NCBI RefSeq assembly: GCF_900116535.1
Contig: NZ_FPAU01000006.1
Location: forward strand, 107,912-171,911
DNA: 64,000 bases
Origin: Kosakonia arachidis
Lineage (GTDB): Bacteria; Pseudomonadota; Gammaproteobacteria; Enterobacterales; Enterobacteriaceae
Direction: 5' to 3'
Shown here: positions 39,720 to 51,871 of the stretch, piece after piece
Numbering within the stretch: the stretch's first letter is position 1
Layout of the letters: the number at the start of each line of letters is the position of its first letter
Notes under the pieces: generated by a model
The model's database searches: none
The model's input: only the letters and a program-made list of their open reading frames with translations
Told to the model about the DNA's origin: nothing
Position numbers and translations under genes: made by a program

Positions 39720-39999
39720 TAAAATAACTCCTTTAAAAGCAATGTGTTATTGGAGTGCTTCCGTTCGCACTTTGATAAAAATGAGAGATGCATAACAAAA
39801 AAGCATAGCAGAAGCGTCCCGGACTGCTTTTTATGGGATGTAACAAAGATGCGATAAATTGATAACAATTTTGCTTATGTATAGTGAGAGTTTGGCAATG
39901 TTCAAAGTTTGCCATCGCAACAGCGGCCATACTAAGCGGCGTATTGGGATAGACATCACGCGGTATCACTCTGAAAGCAAAACGTGAAAGGAACCTCCA

Positions 40000-42279
40000 A
40001 TGGACGACCAACTAAAACAAAGTGCCCTCGACTTCCATGAATTTCCGCGACCGGGAAAGATACAGGTCTCCCCGACAAAACCGCTGGCCACACAGCGCGA
40101 TCTGGCGCTGGCGTACTCGCCTGGCGTTGCTGCCCCCTGCCTTGAAATAGAAAAAGATCCGCTGGCGGCCTACAAATACACTGCGCGCGGAAACCTTGTT
40201 GCGGTGGTCTCTAACGGCACTGCGGTGCTGGGGCTTGGCAATATTGGCGCACTGGCCGGTAAGCCGGTGATGGAAGGCAAAGGTGTTCTGTTCAAGAAAT
40301 TCGCCGGCATCGACGTATTCGATATTGAAGTAGATGAGCAAGATCCGGATAAACTGATCGATGTGGTTGCCGCGCTGGAACCGACGTTCGGCGGCATCAA
40401 CCTCGAAGATATCAAAGCGCCAGAGTGCTTCTATATTGAAGCCAAACTGCGCGAGCGCATGAATATTCCGGTTTTTCATGACGATCAGCACGGCACAGCG
40501 ATTATCAGCACTGCTGCCATTCTTAACGGCTTGCGAGTTGTGGAGAAGAGTCTTTCCGACGTGCGCATGGTGGTGTCAGGGGCGGGGGCGGCGGCTATCG
40601 CCTGTATGAACCTGCTGGTGGCGCTGGGAATGCAGAAACACAACATTGTGGTCTGCGATTCAAAAGGTGTGATTTATAAAGGCCGCGAGCCAAATATGGC
40701 CGAGACCAAAGCAGCCTATGCTGTTGACGATGACGGTAAACGGACGCTGGCGGATGTGGTCGCGGGTGCGGATATCTTCCTCGGCTGCTCCGGGCCAAAA
40801 GTGTTGACGCCGGAGATGGTAAAAGGCATGGCGCGGCAACCGCTGATCCTTGCGCTGGCAAACCCGGAGCCTGAGATCCTGCCTGATCTGGCGAAAGCGG
40901 TGCGTCCGGACGCGATTATCTGTACCGGCCGCTCCGATTATCCGAATCAGGTAAACAACGTGCTCTGTTTCCCGTTTATCTTCCGTGGCGCACTGGATGT
41001 GGGTGCTACGGCGATCAACGAAGAGATGAAGCTAGCGGCGGTTAATGCTATTGCTGAACTGGCGCATGCGGAGCAGAGCGAAGTCGTGGCTTCGGCATAT
41101 GGCGATCAGGATTTGAGTTTTGGTCCGGATTATCTGATTCCGAAACCTTTCGACCCGCGGCTGATTGTCAAAATCGCGCCTGCAGTAGCGAAAGCGGCGA
41201 TGACTTCCGGTGTGGCAACACGGCCGATCGCCGATTTTGATGCCTACGTCGATAAACTCACCGAGTTTGTCTACAAAACGAACCTGTTTATGAAGCCGGT
41301 TTTCTCCCTGGCCCGCAATGCGCCGAAACGCGTGGTGCTAACCGAAGGCGAAGAGCCGCGCGTGCTGCATGCAACGCAGGAGCTGGTCACGCTGGGGTTG
41401 GCGAAACCGATCCTCGTCGGGCGACCGGGTGTGATTGAGATGCGCATTCAGAAGCTTGGCCTGCAAATTCGTCCGGGCGTCGATTTTGAGATTGTTAATA
41501 ACGAGTCGGATCCGCGCTTTAAAGAGTACTGGACGGAATACTTCAGCATTATGAAGCGCAGGGGAATTACGCAAGAACAGGCTCAGCGTGCCGTGATTGC
41601 CAACACCACGGTGATCGGCGCGATCATGGTGCATCGTGGCGAAGCCGACGCGATGATTTGCGGCACCATCGGCGATTATCATGAGCACTTCAGCGTAGTG
41701 CAGGCGATCTTCGGTTACCGCGATAATGTGCATGCGGCCGGGGCGATGAATGCGCTGTTGCTGCCCAGCGGTAACACGTTTATTGCTGATACCTATGTCA
41801 ATGAAGATCCGAGCGCCGAACAACTGGCAGAGATCACCTTGCTGGCAGCAGAAACCGTGCGGCGCTTTGGTATCGAACCGCGTGTAGCGCTGTTGTCGCA
41901 TTCGCAGTTTGGCTCCTCCAATTCGCCTGCTGCGGTAAAAATGCGCGAGACGCTGACACGGGTGCGTCAGCGTTCGCCGGATCTGATGATCGACGGCGAA
42001 ATGCATGGTGATGCGGCGCTTGATGAGAATATCCGCCATGAGCGGATGCCGGACAGCCCACTGAAAGGGGCGGCGAATATCCTGATTATGCCTAACGTTG
42101 AAGCCGCGCGAATCAGCTATAACCTGCTGCGCGTCTCCAGTTCAGAAGGTGTGACTGTCGGGCCGGTGCTGATGGGGGTTGCCAAACCGGTGCATGTGCT
42201 GACGCCCATTGCCTCAGTACGGCGTATCGTCAATATGGTCGCGCTGGCGGTGGTGGAAGCGCAGACGCAGCCGCTGTAA
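40000..42279 (+). CDS. maeB: NADP-dependent malic enzyme MaeB
   Basis: MaeB decarboxylates malate to pyruvate, giving NADPH. This 759-residue hybrid has an N-terminal malic enzyme domain (about 1-420) with [12 protein letters not shown] and [10 protein letters not shown] (catalytic and metal region) and an NADP-binding [13 protein letters not shown] segment (near 196). The C-terminal phosphotransacetylase-like domain (about 425-759) is known to be inactive as an enzyme but to sense acetyl-CoA. GAAAGGAAC is the SD. The 280-bp gap to talA carries divergent promoters I did not resolve. The eut operon that follows in E. coli is missing. Confidence 0.96.
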   Translation: MDDQLKQSALDFHEFPRPGKIQVSPTKPLATQRDLALAYSPGVAAPCLEIEKDPLAAYKYTARGNLVAVVSNGTAVLGLGNIGALAGKPVMEGKGVLFKKFAGIDVFDIEVDEQDPDKLIDVVAALEPTFGGINLEDIKAPECFYIEAKLRERMNIPVFHDDQHGTAIISTAAILNGLRVVEKSLSDVRMVVSGAGAAAIACMNLLVALGMQKHNIVVCDSKGVIYKGREPNMAETKAAYAVDDDGKRTLADVVAGADIFLGCSGPKVLTPEMVKGMARQPLILALANPEPEILPDLAKAVRPDAIICTGRSDYPNQVNNVLCFPFIFRGALDVGATAINEEMKLAAVNAIAELAHAEQSEVVASAYGDQDLSFGPDYLIPKPFDPRLIVKIAPAVAKAAMTSGVATRPIADFDAYVDKLTEFVYKTNLFMKPVFSLARNAPKRVVLTEGEEPRVLHATQELVTLGLAKPILVGRPGVIEMRIQKLGLQIRPGVDFEIVNNESDPRFKEYWTEYFSIMKRRGITQEQAQRAVIANTTVIGAIMVHRGEADAMICGTIGDYHEHFSVVQAIFGYRDNVHAAGAMNALLLPSGNTFIADTYVNEDPSAEQLAEITLLAAETVRRFGIEPRVALLSHSQFGSSNSPAAVKMRETLTRVRQRSPDLMIDGEMHGDAALDENIRHERMPDSPLKGAANILIMPNVEAARISYNLLRVSSSEGVTVGPVLMGVAKPVHVLTPIASVRRIVNMVALAVVEAQTQPL

Positions 42280-42294
42280 GTGTGTTGTGGTTTT

Positions 42295-42347
42295 GATAAG
42301 GCGGAGCCATCAGGCAGTATTTGCCGGATGGCTCATAAGCCTTTATC
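42295..42347. repeat. REP-like palindrome between maeB and hemF
   Basis: GATAAGGC (42295) pairs with GCCTTTATC (to 42347) and the inner arms GAGCCATC (42304-42311) and GATGGCTC (42327-42334) pair around a GCCGG-containing loop. This is a REP/Y-type unit in the 87-bp gap between the convergent genes and marks the junction where the E. coli eut operon would be. Confidence 0.75.
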
Positions 42348-42366
42348 CGATCTGCAAAACCCGAAA

Positions 42367-44141
<1,775 letters not shown>

Positions 44142-44352
44142 ACGTCTGAATGTTTTGTCCGTGGTCCCTGGTGTTATATCGTATCGTCCTGGCCATGACG
44201 ACAATCCACAAGAGCGATTGTTTTACTTTTCATTTCAATACGTGACAGAGTGCCATTATGCCAAATTTCTACGGTAAAGCGTCGGGATATTGGCTAAGAC
44301 GCTGCTTCGGGCCATAATCACCACTTACACAGTTGAAAAAACGGGGAATACC

Positions 44353-44778
44353 ATGGAGATACGCGTTTTTCGCCAGGACGATTTCGAAGAAGTGATCACC
44401 TTGTGGGAGCGCTGTGAACTGCTGCGACCATGGAATGATCCAGAAATGGATATCGAACGAAAAGTGAATCACGATGTCAGTCTGTTTCTGGTGGCGGAAG
44501 TGAGTGGCGAAGTGGTAGGCACGGTAATGGGGGGGTATGACGGCCATCGTGGCTCGGCATACTATCTCGGTGTACACCCGGAATTTCGCGGCCGTGGCAT
44601 CGCCAATGCCTTGCTCAATCGGCTGGAGAAAAAACTGATTGCCCGTGGCTGCCCGAAAATCAACCTGATGGTACGTGAAGATAACGATATGGTGATCGGC
44701 ATGTATGAGCGGTTGGGCTACGAGCATAGCGACTCGGTTAACTTAGGAAAACGTTTGATAGAAGATGAAGAGTATTGA
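44353..44778 (+). CDS. ypeA: GNAT acetyltransferase YpeA
   Basis: A 141-residue GNAT protein with [21 protein letters not shown] (motif A, near 80-100) and the terminal [19 protein letters not shown] strand. It matches E. coli YpeA over its full length. The ATG at 44353 follows GGGGAATACC; an ORF extension upstream to 44290 is not conserved. It overlaps yfeZ by 14 bp, so the two are translated together. The acetyl acceptor is unknown. Confidence 0.92.
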   Translation: MEIRVFRQDDFEEVITLWERCELLRPWNDPEMDIERKVNHDVSLFLVAEVSGEVVGTVMGGYDGHRGSAYYLGVHPEFRGRGIANALLNRLEKKLIARGCPKINLMVREDNDMVIGMYERLGYEHSDSVNLGKRLIEDEEY

Positions 44779-45214
44779 TATTTCACCTTCCGACTACGAC
44801 AGGCATGGACGCCTTCGGCTGCCCTTTTTGTTCTGGTGTGTGCTGGTGTTGCAGGCGCGTACCTGGATTTTATTTGTGATGGCAGGTGCGTCGCGTGGTC
44901 AGGGCGATGCGCTGCTGACGCTGTTTTATCCCGATCATAATCAGTTCTGGGTGGGCTTATTGCCCGGACTGCCTGCGGCGCTGGCTTTTTTTCTTAGCGC
45001 GCGCCGAGAGCTTCACCCTCGCTTCTGGCGCGCAATCTACCCACTACTGCTGCTGGTACAATTGGCGCTGGTGCTGTGGCTGCCCTCACGCTGGTTCAGC
45101 GGTGAGGCGCTCTCCGGTATCGGGCTTTCTCTACTGATTATTGACCTCTTTGTTCTCTGGTGGCTGGCGACATCCCGCCGTCTGCGCGCCTGTTTTTATT
45201 CCTCAGATGAGTGA
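44765..45214 (+). CDS. yfeZ: Membrane protein YfeZ (DUF2919)
   Basis: A 149-residue polytopic inner-membrane protein of the DUF2919 family with four hydrophobic helices (about 20-45, 58-76, 86-104, 112-135). The start ATG lies inside the end of ypeA (14-bp overlap), showing translational coupling. The family is widespread in enterobacteria with no known function. Confidence 0.88.
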   Translation: MKSIDISPSDYDRHGRLRLPFLFWCVLVLQARTWILFVMAGASRGQGDALLTLFYPDHNQFWVGLLPGLPAALAFFLSARRELHPRFWRAIYPLLLLVQLALVLWLPSRWFSGEALSGIGLSLLIIDLFVLWWLATSRRLRACFYSSDE

Positions 45215-45275
45215 ACGGCACTTTTTGCCCGCCAGCGACTCCAACTGGCGTTAAATGAAAAAAAAGGAACGGTGC

Positions 45276-45851
45276 ATGAAATCCCTACGTACTTTTATCT
45301 GTGTGCTGCCGCTGGCATTAACCGGCTGCTCGACGCTTGCTTCTGTAAACTGGTCGGCGGCGTATCCATGGAACTGGTTTGGCTCGTCGATCGAAATGAG
45401 CGAAAACGGCGTCGGCAAAATCACGGCCAGTACGCCGCTCAATGAGCAGGCCATTAATGATGCGTTAAGCGGTGACTACCATCTGCGTAGCGGTATGAAA
45501 ACGGAAAATGGCCGCATTGTCCGCTATTTCGAGGCGATGAAAGATACCAAACTGGCGCTGGTTGTTAACGGCGAAAATGGTGCGGTGAGCCGCATTGATG
45601 TACTGGACAGTAATATCGCCACCGACAAAGGCGTGAAAATCGGCACGCCTTTCAGCGCCGTGTTTGATAAGGCGTTTGGCAACTGTGTTAAAGGGACTGG
45701 CGATGACAATACTGGCGTTGAGTGTAAAGCGTCGGGCAGCCAGCACATTAGCTATGTGTTTACCGGCGAATGGAGCGGCCCAGAAGGGTTGATGCCTTCT
45801 GATGACACGCTGAAAAACTGGAAATTAAGTAAGCTGGTATGGCGCCGATAA
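45276..45851 (+). CDS. yfeY: Lipoprotein YfeY (DUF1131)
   Basis: A 191-residue putative outer-membrane lipoprotein. The lipobox LALTGC places the modified cysteine at residue 18. The mature part is a single DUF1131/RpoE-regulated lipoprotein domain with WSAAYPWNWFGSS and VLDSNIATDKGVKIGTPFS as conserved segments. The ATG at 45276 has GGAACGG upstream; an ATG seven codons earlier would lengthen the basic N-terminus. YfeY is a sigma-E-regulated gene in E. coli; regulation here was not verified. Confidence 0.9.
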   Translation: MKSLRTFICVLPLALTGCSTLASVNWSAAYPWNWFGSSIEMSENGVGKITASTPLNEQAINDALSGDYHLRSGMKTENGRIVRYFEAMKDTKLALVVNGENGAVSRIDVLDSNIATDKGVKIGTPFSAVFDKAFGNCVKGTGDDNTGVECKASGSQHISYVFTGEWSGPEGLMPSDDTLKNWKLSKLVWRR

Positions 45852-45944
45852 TTTGATCGCAACGGGCCGCGACGAAGCGAAAAAACGGTACAATAGCGCG
45901 TTTATCGCCACGCATATGTGGCTTGTTTTTTTCCAGGAGGCGTG

Positions 45945-46844
45945 ATGTTTCAAGTGCAAAGCGGCATTTTACCGGAACACTGTCGTGCAGCGATTTGGAT
46001 TGAGGCCAGCGTGAAAGGGGACACAGATGCCCTGCGTGCGGGCAGTAAAGTTTTTGTCGATAAGCTGGCCACTTTTCAGCAAAAATTCCCCGATGCGGCA
46101 CTGGGGGCGACGGTGGCTTTCGGTAACAACGCATGGCGCGCACTGAACGGGCCGGAAGGTGCAGCGGAACTGAAAGATTTCCCCGCTTACGGCAAAGGTC
46201 TGGCTCCTGCCACGCAACATGATGTGCTGATCCATATTCTTTCCCTGCGCCACGATGTGAATTTCTCCGTTGCTCAGGCCGCGCTGGAGGCGTTTGGCGA
46301 CGCTATCGACGTGAAAGAAGAGACACACGGTTTCCGCTGGGTGGAAGAGCGCGATCTGAGCGGCTTTGTCGACGGTACGGAAAACCCGGCGGGTGATGAG
46401 AAGCGCCGCGAAGTCGCGATCATTCAGGATGGTGTTGATGCAGGCGGCACGTATGTGATGGTGCAGCGCTGGGAACACAATCTGAAGCAACTCAACCGTA
46501 TGAGCGTTGCCGATCAGGAGATGATGATTGGCCGCACCAAAGAGGCGAATGAAGAGATTGACGGCGATGCTCGCCCGGTTACCTCGCACCTGACCCGTGT
46601 CGATCTGAAAGAGGACGGCAAAGGGCTGAAAATTGTGCGCCAGAGCTTACCGTACGGCACCGCCAGCGGCACGCACGGCCTTTACTTCTGTACTTACTGT
46701 GCCCGTCTCTACAACATTGAACAGCAATTGCTGAGTATGTTTGGCGACACCGATGGCAAACGCGATGCCATGCTGCGTTTCACCCATCCGGTAACAGGCG
46801 GTTACTATTTTGCGCCGTCGCTTGATAAGCTGCTGTCGTTGTAA
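45945..46844 (+). CDS. yfeX: Dye-decolorizing (DyP-type) heme peroxidase YfeX
   Basis: A 299-residue cytoplasmic DyP peroxidase, involved in heme or porphyrinogen oxidation. The signature GFVDGTENP with the catalytic Asp (near 143) and the proximal heme-ligand His in the [12 protein letters not shown] region (near 215) are present, with the C-terminal [21 protein letters not shown]. The ATG at 45945 has CCAGGAGGC immediately upstream, so the upstream nine codons are not used. It is a single gene; the E. coli neighbour ucpA is absent downstream. Confidence 0.93.
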   Translation: MFQVQSGILPEHCRAAIWIEASVKGDTDALRAGSKVFVDKLATFQQKFPDAALGATVAFGNNAWRALNGPEGAAELKDFPAYGKGLAPATQHDVLIHILSLRHDVNFSVAQAALEAFGDAIDVKEETHGFRWVEERDLSGFVDGTENPAGDEKRREVAIIQDGVDAGGTYVMVQRWEHNLKQLNRMSVADQEMMIGRTKEANEEIDGDARPVTSHLTRVDLKEDGKGLKIVRQSLPYGTASGTHGLYFCTYCARLYNIEQQLLSMFGDTDGKRDAMLRFTHPVTGGYYFAPSLDKLLSL

Positions 46845-46861
46845 TAATCCCGCTTCCTTCC

Positions 46862-46881
46862 TGGCCGGGAAGACCCGGCCA
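46862..46881 (+). terminator. Hairpin after yfeX
   Basis: TGGCCGGG and CCCGGCCA form an 8-bp stem with an AAGA loop, 18 bp after the yfeX stop; only a short T-tract (CTCCTTT) follows. Probable terminator isolating yfeX from cysP. Confidence 0.6.
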
Positions 46882-46935
46882 TACTCCTTTCTGCTTATAC
46901 TCTTTTATGATTCCAAATCACCAAATGGTATATAA

Positions 46936-46965
46936 AAGCGTTACTGCTTTCACACCCGTTATAAA
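46936..46965 (+). promoter_or_regulatory. Probable cysP promoter region
   Basis: A TATAAA hexamer at 46960-46965 serves as a good -10 element, 43 bp before the cysP ATG. The -35 region is poor, as expected for a promoter that needs the activator CysB with N-acetylserine. I did not identify the CysB half-sites with confidence. Confidence 0.45.
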
Positions 46966-47007
46966 TAAACTGAGTGTCGTGGAGTCATCAGCTTATAAGG
47001 GTGCGTA

Positions 47008-48024
47008 ATGGCCGTTAACATACTGAAAAAAGGATATCTGACGCTGGCAGCAATGACGCTGTGGGCGGCGCAGGCACAAGCGACGGAACTGCTAAACAGC
47101 TCTTATGATGTGTCACGCGAGCTCTTTGCGGCGCTGAATACACCGTTTGAACAGCAATGGGCAAAAGATAACGCTGGCGATAAGCTGACGATCAAACAAT
47201 CTCATGCCGGTTCGTCAAAACAGGCGCTGGCGATTTTGCAGGGGCTGAAAGCAGATGTCGTTACCTATAACCAGGTAACGGATGTGCAGATCCTGCACGA
47301 CAAAGGCAACCTGATCCCGGCGGACTGGCAAAGCCGTTTACCGAACAACAGCTCGCCATTCTATTCGACGATGGCGTTTCTTGTTCGTAAGGGCAATCCG
47401 AAGAATATCCACGAGTGGAGCGACCTGGTACGTCCCGACGTAAAATTGATTTTCCCGAACCCGAAAACCTCCGGCAACGCCCGTTACACTTATCTGGCGG
47501 CGTGGGGCGCAGCGGATCAGGCGGATGGTGGCGATAAAGCGAAAACTGAACAGTTTATGACGCAGTTTTTGAAAAACGTCGAAGTGTTCGATACCGGTGG
47601 TCGCGGCGCAACCACTACGTTCGTTGAGCGCGGTCTCGGCGATGTACTGATTTCCTTTGAATCCGAAGTCAATAACATCCGTAAGCAGTACGAAGCCCAG
47701 GGTTTTGAAGTGGTGGTGCCAAAGGTCAATATTCTGGCGGAATTCCCGGTGGCGTGGGTCGATAAAAATGTGAAAGCCAATGGGACGGAAAAGGCCGCGA
47801 AAGCATACCTTAACTGGCTCTATAGTCCGCAGGCGCAAACCATCATCACCGACTACTACTACCGAGTGAATAACCCGGATGTGATGGCGAGGCTGACGGA
47901 TAAATTCCCGCAAACAGCGCTGTTTCGCGTGGAAGACAAATTTGGCTCCTGGCCTGAGGTGATGAAAACCCACTTCGCCAGCGGCGGTGAGCTGGACAAG
48001 TTACTGGCGGCGGGGCGTAAGTGA
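47008..48024 (+). CDS. cysP: Thiosulfate/sulfate-binding periplasmic protein CysP
   Basis: CysP captures thiosulfate and sulfate in the periplasm and delivers them to the CysTWA ABC transporter. The 338-residue precursor has a signal peptide (ending AAQAQA, about residue 25) and the sulfate-binding family motifs SYDVSRELF (near 32), [14 protein letters not shown] and [16 protein letters not shown] [11 protein letters not shown], with the ligand loop near GGRGATTTF. The stop overlaps the cysT start (TGATG). Genes cysP-T-W-A-M form one operon under CysB. Confidence 0.96.
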   Translation: MAVNILKKGYLTLAAMTLWAAQAQATELLNSSYDVSRELFAALNTPFEQQWAKDNAGDKLTIKQSHAGSSKQALAILQGLKADVVTYNQVTDVQILHDKGNLIPADWQSRLPNNSSPFYSTMAFLVRKGNPKNIHEWSDLVRPDVKLIFPNPKTSGNARYTYLAAWGAADQADGGDKAKTEQFMTQFLKNVEVFDTGGRGATTTFVERGLGDVLISFESEVNNIRKQYEAQGFEVVVPKVNILAEFPVAWVDKNVKANGTEKAAKAYLNWLYSPQAQTIITDYYYRVNNPDVMARLTDKFPQTALFRVEDKFGSWPEVMKTHFASGGELDKLLAAGRK

Positions 48025-48857
48025 TGTTTGCAGGAACCGCGAAACGTGTGTTGCCGGGGTTTGGTTTAAGCCTCGGCAGCAGCCTGTTTTTTGTTTGTCT
48101 GGTATTACTGTTGCCGCTGAGTGCGCTGGTAATGCAGCTGGCGCAAATGAGCTGGTCGCAATACTGGGAAGTGGTCACCGACGCACAGGTGGTGGCAGCC
48201 TATAAAGTCACTTTGCTGTCGGCGTTTGTGGCGTCAGTTTTTAACGGCGTTTTTGGTCTGCTGATGGCCTGGATCCTCACCCGTTACCGTTTTCCGGGGC
48301 GCACGTTGTTGGATGCGCTGATTGACCTGCCATTCGCACTGCCGACTGCCGTGGCTGGTTTGACGCTGGCGTCGCTGTTTTCCGTGAACGGATTTTATGG
48401 CGAGTGGTTGGCAAAGTTCGATATCAAAGTGACTTACACCTGGCTTGGCATCGCCGTGGCTATGGCCTTTACCAGCATCCCGTTTGTGGTGCGCACCATC
48501 CAGCCGGTGCTGGAGGAGTTAGGGCCGGAATACGAAGAAGCGGCGGAAACCCTCGGCGCAACGCGCTGGCAGAGCTTTCGTCGCGTAGTATTGCCGGAAC
48601 TTTCCCCGGCGCTGATGGCGGGCGTGGCGCTGTCGTTCACCCGCAGCCTCGGCGAATTTGGCGCGGTGATTTTTATCGCCGGTAACATTGCCTGGAAGAC
48701 CGAAGTCACCTCGCTGATGATTTTTGTTCGCTTGCAGGAGTTTGATTACCCGGCGGCGAGCGCGATTGCTTCGGTGATCCTCGCGGCGTCTCTGCTGCTG
48801 TTGTTTTCCATCAACACCCTGCAAAGCCGCTTTGGCCAGCGTGTGGTAGGTCACTAA
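48024..48857 (+). CDS. cysT: Sulfate/thiosulfate permease CysT (CysU)
   Basis: An integral membrane subunit of the sulfate ABC importer, 277 residues with six TM helices. The coupling (EAA) loop is EEAAETLGATRWQSFRRVVLPEL (near 170-193). The ATG at 48024 overlaps the cysP stop by one base; the GTG at 48021 would add a residue and lies within the cysP end. It ends one base into cysW. Partner of CysW. Confidence 0.95.
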   Translation: MFAGTAKRVLPGFGLSLGSSLFFVCLVLLLPLSALVMQLAQMSWSQYWEVVTDAQVVAAYKVTLLSAFVASVFNGVFGLLMAWILTRYRFPGRTLLDALIDLPFALPTAVAGLTLASLFSVNGFYGEWLAKFDIKVTYTWLGIAVAMAFTSIPFVVRTIQPVLEELGPEYEEAAETLGATRWQSFRRVVLPELSPALMAGVALSFTRSLGEFGAVIFIAGNIAWKTEVTSLMIFVRLQEFDYPAASAIASVILAASLLLLFSINTLQSRFGQRVVGH

Positions 48858-49732
48858 TGGCGGAAATAACCGAAGTGAAACGCGATGACAAACCTCAGGT
48901 GAACTGGGGGAAAGTATTTTTGATTACCGCGGGGGTTTTGCTCTCTGCGTTTATCCTTGTCGTGCCAATGATATATATTTTCGTTCAGGCCTTCAGTAAA
49001 GGGCTGGCACCGGTGCTGGAAAACCTGGCGAATGCCGACATGCTGCATGCCATCTTGCTGACGGTGATGATTGCGCTGATCACCGTACCGGTTAACCTTG
49101 TGTTTGGCACGCTGCTGGCATGGCTGGTGACCCGCTTTAACTTCCCTGGTCGCCAGCTTCTTCTGACATTACTGGATATTCCGTTTGCGGTTTCACCGGT
49201 GGTTGCGGGTCTGGTTTATCTGTTGTTTTACGGTTCGAATGGCCCCCTTGGCGGCTGGCTGGATGAGCATAACCTGCAAATTATGTTTGCCTGGCCGGGT
49301 ATGGTGATGGTCACCATTTTCGTCACCTGTCCGTTTGTTGTGCGCGAACTGGTTCCGGTGATGTTGAGCCAGGGGAGCCAGGAAGATGAAGCGGCGATCC
49401 TGCTGGGTGCCAGCGGCTGGCAGATGTTTCGCCGCGTAACGCTGCCGAATATCCGCTGGGCGCTGCTGTATGGTGTGGTTCTGACCAACGCGCGCGCGAT
49501 TGGCGAGTTTGGCGCGGTCTCGGTGGTCTCCGGTTCGATACGCGGTGAGACGCTGTCTCTGCCGCTACAAATTGAGTTGCTGCAGCAGGACTACAACACG
49601 GTAGGCGCATTCACCGCCGCCGCTCTGCTAACTCTGATGGCTATTTTGACACTGTTTTTGAAGAGTGCGTTGCAGTGGCGTTTGAATAACCATGAAAAAC
49701 GCCAGCAACAGGAGGGAAATCATGAGCATTGA
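48857..49732 (+). CDS. cysW: Sulfate/thiosulfate permease CysW
   Basis: The second membrane subunit of the sulfate ABC importer, 291 residues with six TM helices. The EAA loop reads [24 protein letters not shown] (near 175). It pairs with CysT. The ATG overlaps the last base of cysT and the 3' end overlaps cysA by 11 bp, so the operon is tightly coupled. Length matches E. coli. Confidence 0.95.
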   Translation: MAEITEVKRDDKPQVNWGKVFLITAGVLLSAFILVVPMIYIFVQAFSKGLAPVLENLANADMLHAILLTVMIALITVPVNLVFGTLLAWLVTRFNFPGRQLLLTLLDIPFAVSPVVAGLVYLLFYGSNGPLGGWLDEHNLQIMFAWPGMVMVTIFVTCPFVVRELVPVMLSQGSQEDEAAILLGASGWQMFRRVTLPNIRWALLYGVVLTNARAIGEFGAVSVVSGSIRGETLSLPLQIELLQQDYNTVGAFTAAALLTLMAILTLFLKSALQWRLNNHEKRQQQEGNHEH

Positions 49733-50816
49733 GATTGCCAATATTAAGAAGTCTTTTGGTCGCACCCAGGTGCTGAATGATATCTCGCTGGATATCCCTT
49801 CCGGGCAAATGGTGGCGCTGCTGGGACCATCCGGTTCCGGGAAAACCACGCTGCTGCGCATCATCGCCGGGCTGGAACACCAGACCAGCGGTCACATTCG
49901 TTTTCACGGTACGGACGTAAGCCGATTGCATGCCCGCGATCGCCGCGTCGGTTTTGTGTTTCAGCACTATGCATTGTTCCGCCATATGACGGTGTTCGAT
50001 AACATCGCCTTTGGTCTGACGGTGTTGCCGCGTCGCGAGCGGCCGAATGCCGCAGCAATCAAAGCCAAAGTGACGCAATTGCTGGAGATGGTGCAGCTTG
50101 CTCATCTGGCAGAACGCTACCCTGCACAGCTTTCCGGCGGACAGAAACAGCGTGTGGCGCTGGCGCGTGCACTGGCGGTGGAACCGCAGATCCTGCTGCT
50201 GGATGAACCGTTTGGCGCGCTGGACGCACAGGTGCGTAAAGAGTTGCGTCGCTGGCTGCGTCAGTTGCATGAAGAGCTAAAATTTACCAGTGTGTTCGTC
50301 ACTCACGACCAGGAGGAGGCGACGGAAGTGGCCGATCGTGTGGTCGTGATGAGCCAGGGAAATATCGAGCAGGCTGATGCGCCGGATCAGGTATGGCGCG
50401 AACCGGCAACCCGCTTTGTGCTGGAGTTTATGGGCGAGGTCAATCGCCTGAAAGGCACGGTAACGGGCGGGCAGTTTCATGTGGGCGCACATCGTTGGCC
50501 GCTGGGTTATACACCTGCCTGGCAGGGGGAAGTGGATCTGTTTTTGCGCCCCTGGGAAGTGGATATCAGCCGTCGCACCAGCCTGGATTCGCCATTGCCG
50601 GTGCAGGTACTGGAAGCCAGCCCGAAAGGACACTATACCCAGTTGGTGGTGCAGCCGCTCGGCTGGAACCCAGAACCACTCACCGTTGTGATGCGCGATG
50701 AGCAGCCGCCGCAGCGTGGCGAGCGCTTGTTTGTCGGTTTGCAGCATGCGCGGTTGTATAACGGCAATGAACGTATTGACGCCGGTACAGAGCTTGCTCT
50801 GGCGGAAACTGCCTGA
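49722..50816 (+). CDS. cysA: Sulfate/thiosulfate ABC ATP-binding protein CysA
   Basis: The ATPase of the sulfate importer, 364 residues. Walker [10 protein letters not shown] (near 36), Q-loop [11 protein letters not shown], signature [15 protein letters not shown] (near 136) and Walker [13 protein letters not shown] (near 157) are all present. The C-terminal TOBE domain extends from about 240. The ATG at 49722 is inside the cysW end and has GGAGGG upstream; the in-frame ATG at 49692 lies within cysW and adds ten residues not found in E. coli. Confidence 0.96.
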   Translation: MSIEIANIKKSFGRTQVLNDISLDIPSGQMVALLGPSGSGKTTLLRIIAGLEHQTSGHIRFHGTDVSRLHARDRRVGFVFQHYALFRHMTVFDNIAFGLTVLPRRERPNAAAIKAKVTQLLEMVQLAHLAERYPAQLSGGQKQRVALARALAVEPQILLLDEPFGALDAQVRKELRRWLRQLHEELKFTSVFVTHDQEEATEVADRVVVMSQGNIEQADAPDQVWREPATRFVLEFMGEVNRLKGTVTGGQFHVGAHRWPLGYTPAWQGEVDLFLRPWEVDISRRTSLDSPLPVQVLEASPKGHYTQLVVQPLGWNPEPLTVVMRDEQPPQRGERLFVGLQHARLYNGNERIDAGTELALAETA

Positions 50817-50837
50817 TAGGTTAAGCACCATGTCTAT

Positions 50838-50926
50838 CGCCCGGTGGCGCTTTGCTTACCGGGCCTACAATATCTGCATCTTCACTGCTTTGTAGGCCGG
50901 GTAAGCGTAGCGCGACCCGGCTTTTT
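50838..50926. repeat. BIME (two inverted REP units) between cysA and cysM
   Basis: Two REP units in opposite orientation (50838-50870 and 50889-50921) read CGCCCGGTGGCGC-TTTGCTTACCGGGCCTAC and its near-mirror GTAGGCCGGGTAAGCG-TAGCGCGACCCGGC. The second is followed by TTTTTT (50922-50927) and may serve as a terminator or attenuator. REP units of the same family are at 1251-1320 and 4450-4481. It does not break the cysA-cysM operon order. Confidence 0.85.
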
Positions 50927-50941
50927 TATTGAGCAGGAACC

Positions 50942-51853
50942 GTGAATACATTAGAAGATACCATCGGCAATACGCCTCTGGTTAAATTACAACGTCTGAC
51001 GCCGGATAACGGCAGCGAAATTTGGGTCAAACTGGAAGGTAATAACCCCGCAGGATCGGTCAAAGATCGCGCCGCACTGTCGATGATTGTGCAGGCGGAA
51101 AAGCGTGGAGAGATTAAGCCCGGGGATGTGCTGATTGAAGCCACCAGCGGCAATACCGGGATCGCGCTGGCGATGATTGCGGCGTTTAAAGGCTATCGCA
51201 TGAAATTGCTGATGCCGGACAACATGAGTCAGGAACGTCGTGCGGCGATGCGCGCCTATGGTGCGGAGCTGATTCTGGTTACCAAAGAGCAGGGAATGGA
51301 AGGCGCGCGCGATCTGGCGCTGGAAATGGCTGCAAGTGGCGAGGGCAGGTTGCTCGATCAATTCAACAACCCGGATAATCCCTACGCCCACTACACGACT
51401 ACCGGTCCGGAAATCTGGCAGCAGACCGCCGGACGGATCACCCATTTTGTCTCCAGCATGGGCACAACCGGTACCATAACCGGTGTGTCGCGTTTTCTGC
51501 GTGAACAGGATAAACCCGTCACTATTGTCGGGCTGCAACCGGAAGAGGGGAGCAGTATTCCTGGCATTCGCCGATGGCCTGCTGAATATATGCCTGGCAT
51601 TTTTAACGCCGCGCTGGTGGATGAGGTTCTGGATATCCATCAACGTGAGGCAGAAAATACCATGCGTGCGCTGGCGGTTCAGGAAGGTATTTTCTGTGGC
51701 GTTAGTTCTGGCGGAGCTGTCGCGGGTGCGCTTCGCGTGGCGAAAAGCACGCCAGGCGCAGTGATCGTCGCCATTATTTGCGATCGCGGCGATCGTTACC
51801 TCTCCACCGGCGTGTTTGGTGAAGAGAGTTATTCGCAGGGCGCGGGGATTTAA
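50942..51853 (+). CDS. cysM: Cysteine synthase B CysM
   Basis: CysM makes cysteine from O-acetylserine and sulfide, or S-sulfocysteine from thiosulfate. The 303-residue PLP enzyme starts at a GTG (50942), as in E. coli, after GCAGGAAC. The Schiff-base lysine is in NPAGSVKDRAA (near 41), with the phosphate-binding [10 protein letters not shown] and SSMGTTGTITGV loops. The isozyme CysK is at 55726-56697. It follows cysA after 125 bp containing the BIME. Confidence 0.95.
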   Translation: MNTLEDTIGNTPLVKLQRLTPDNGSEIWVKLEGNNPAGSVKDRAALSMIVQAEKRGEIKPGDVLIEATSGNTGIALAMIAAFKGYRMKLLMPDNMSQERRAAMRAYGAELILVTKEQGMEGARDLALEMAASGEGRLLDQFNNPDNPYAHYTTTGPEIWQQTAGRITHFVSSMGTTGTITGVSRFLREQDKPVTIVGLQPEEGSSIPGIRRWPAEYMPGIFNAALVDEVLDIHQREAENTMRALAVQEGIFCGVSSGGAVAGALRVAKSTPGAVIVAIICDRGDRYLSTGVFGEESYSQGAGI

Positions 51854-51871
51854 CCCGTTAAGGAAAAGAGG

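Noticed and set aside
41338..42039. 233-codon frame opposite maeB
   Set aside because: Shadow of the conserved maeB phosphotransacetylase-like domain; composition (rich in Arg, His, Gln) is typical of antisense reading.
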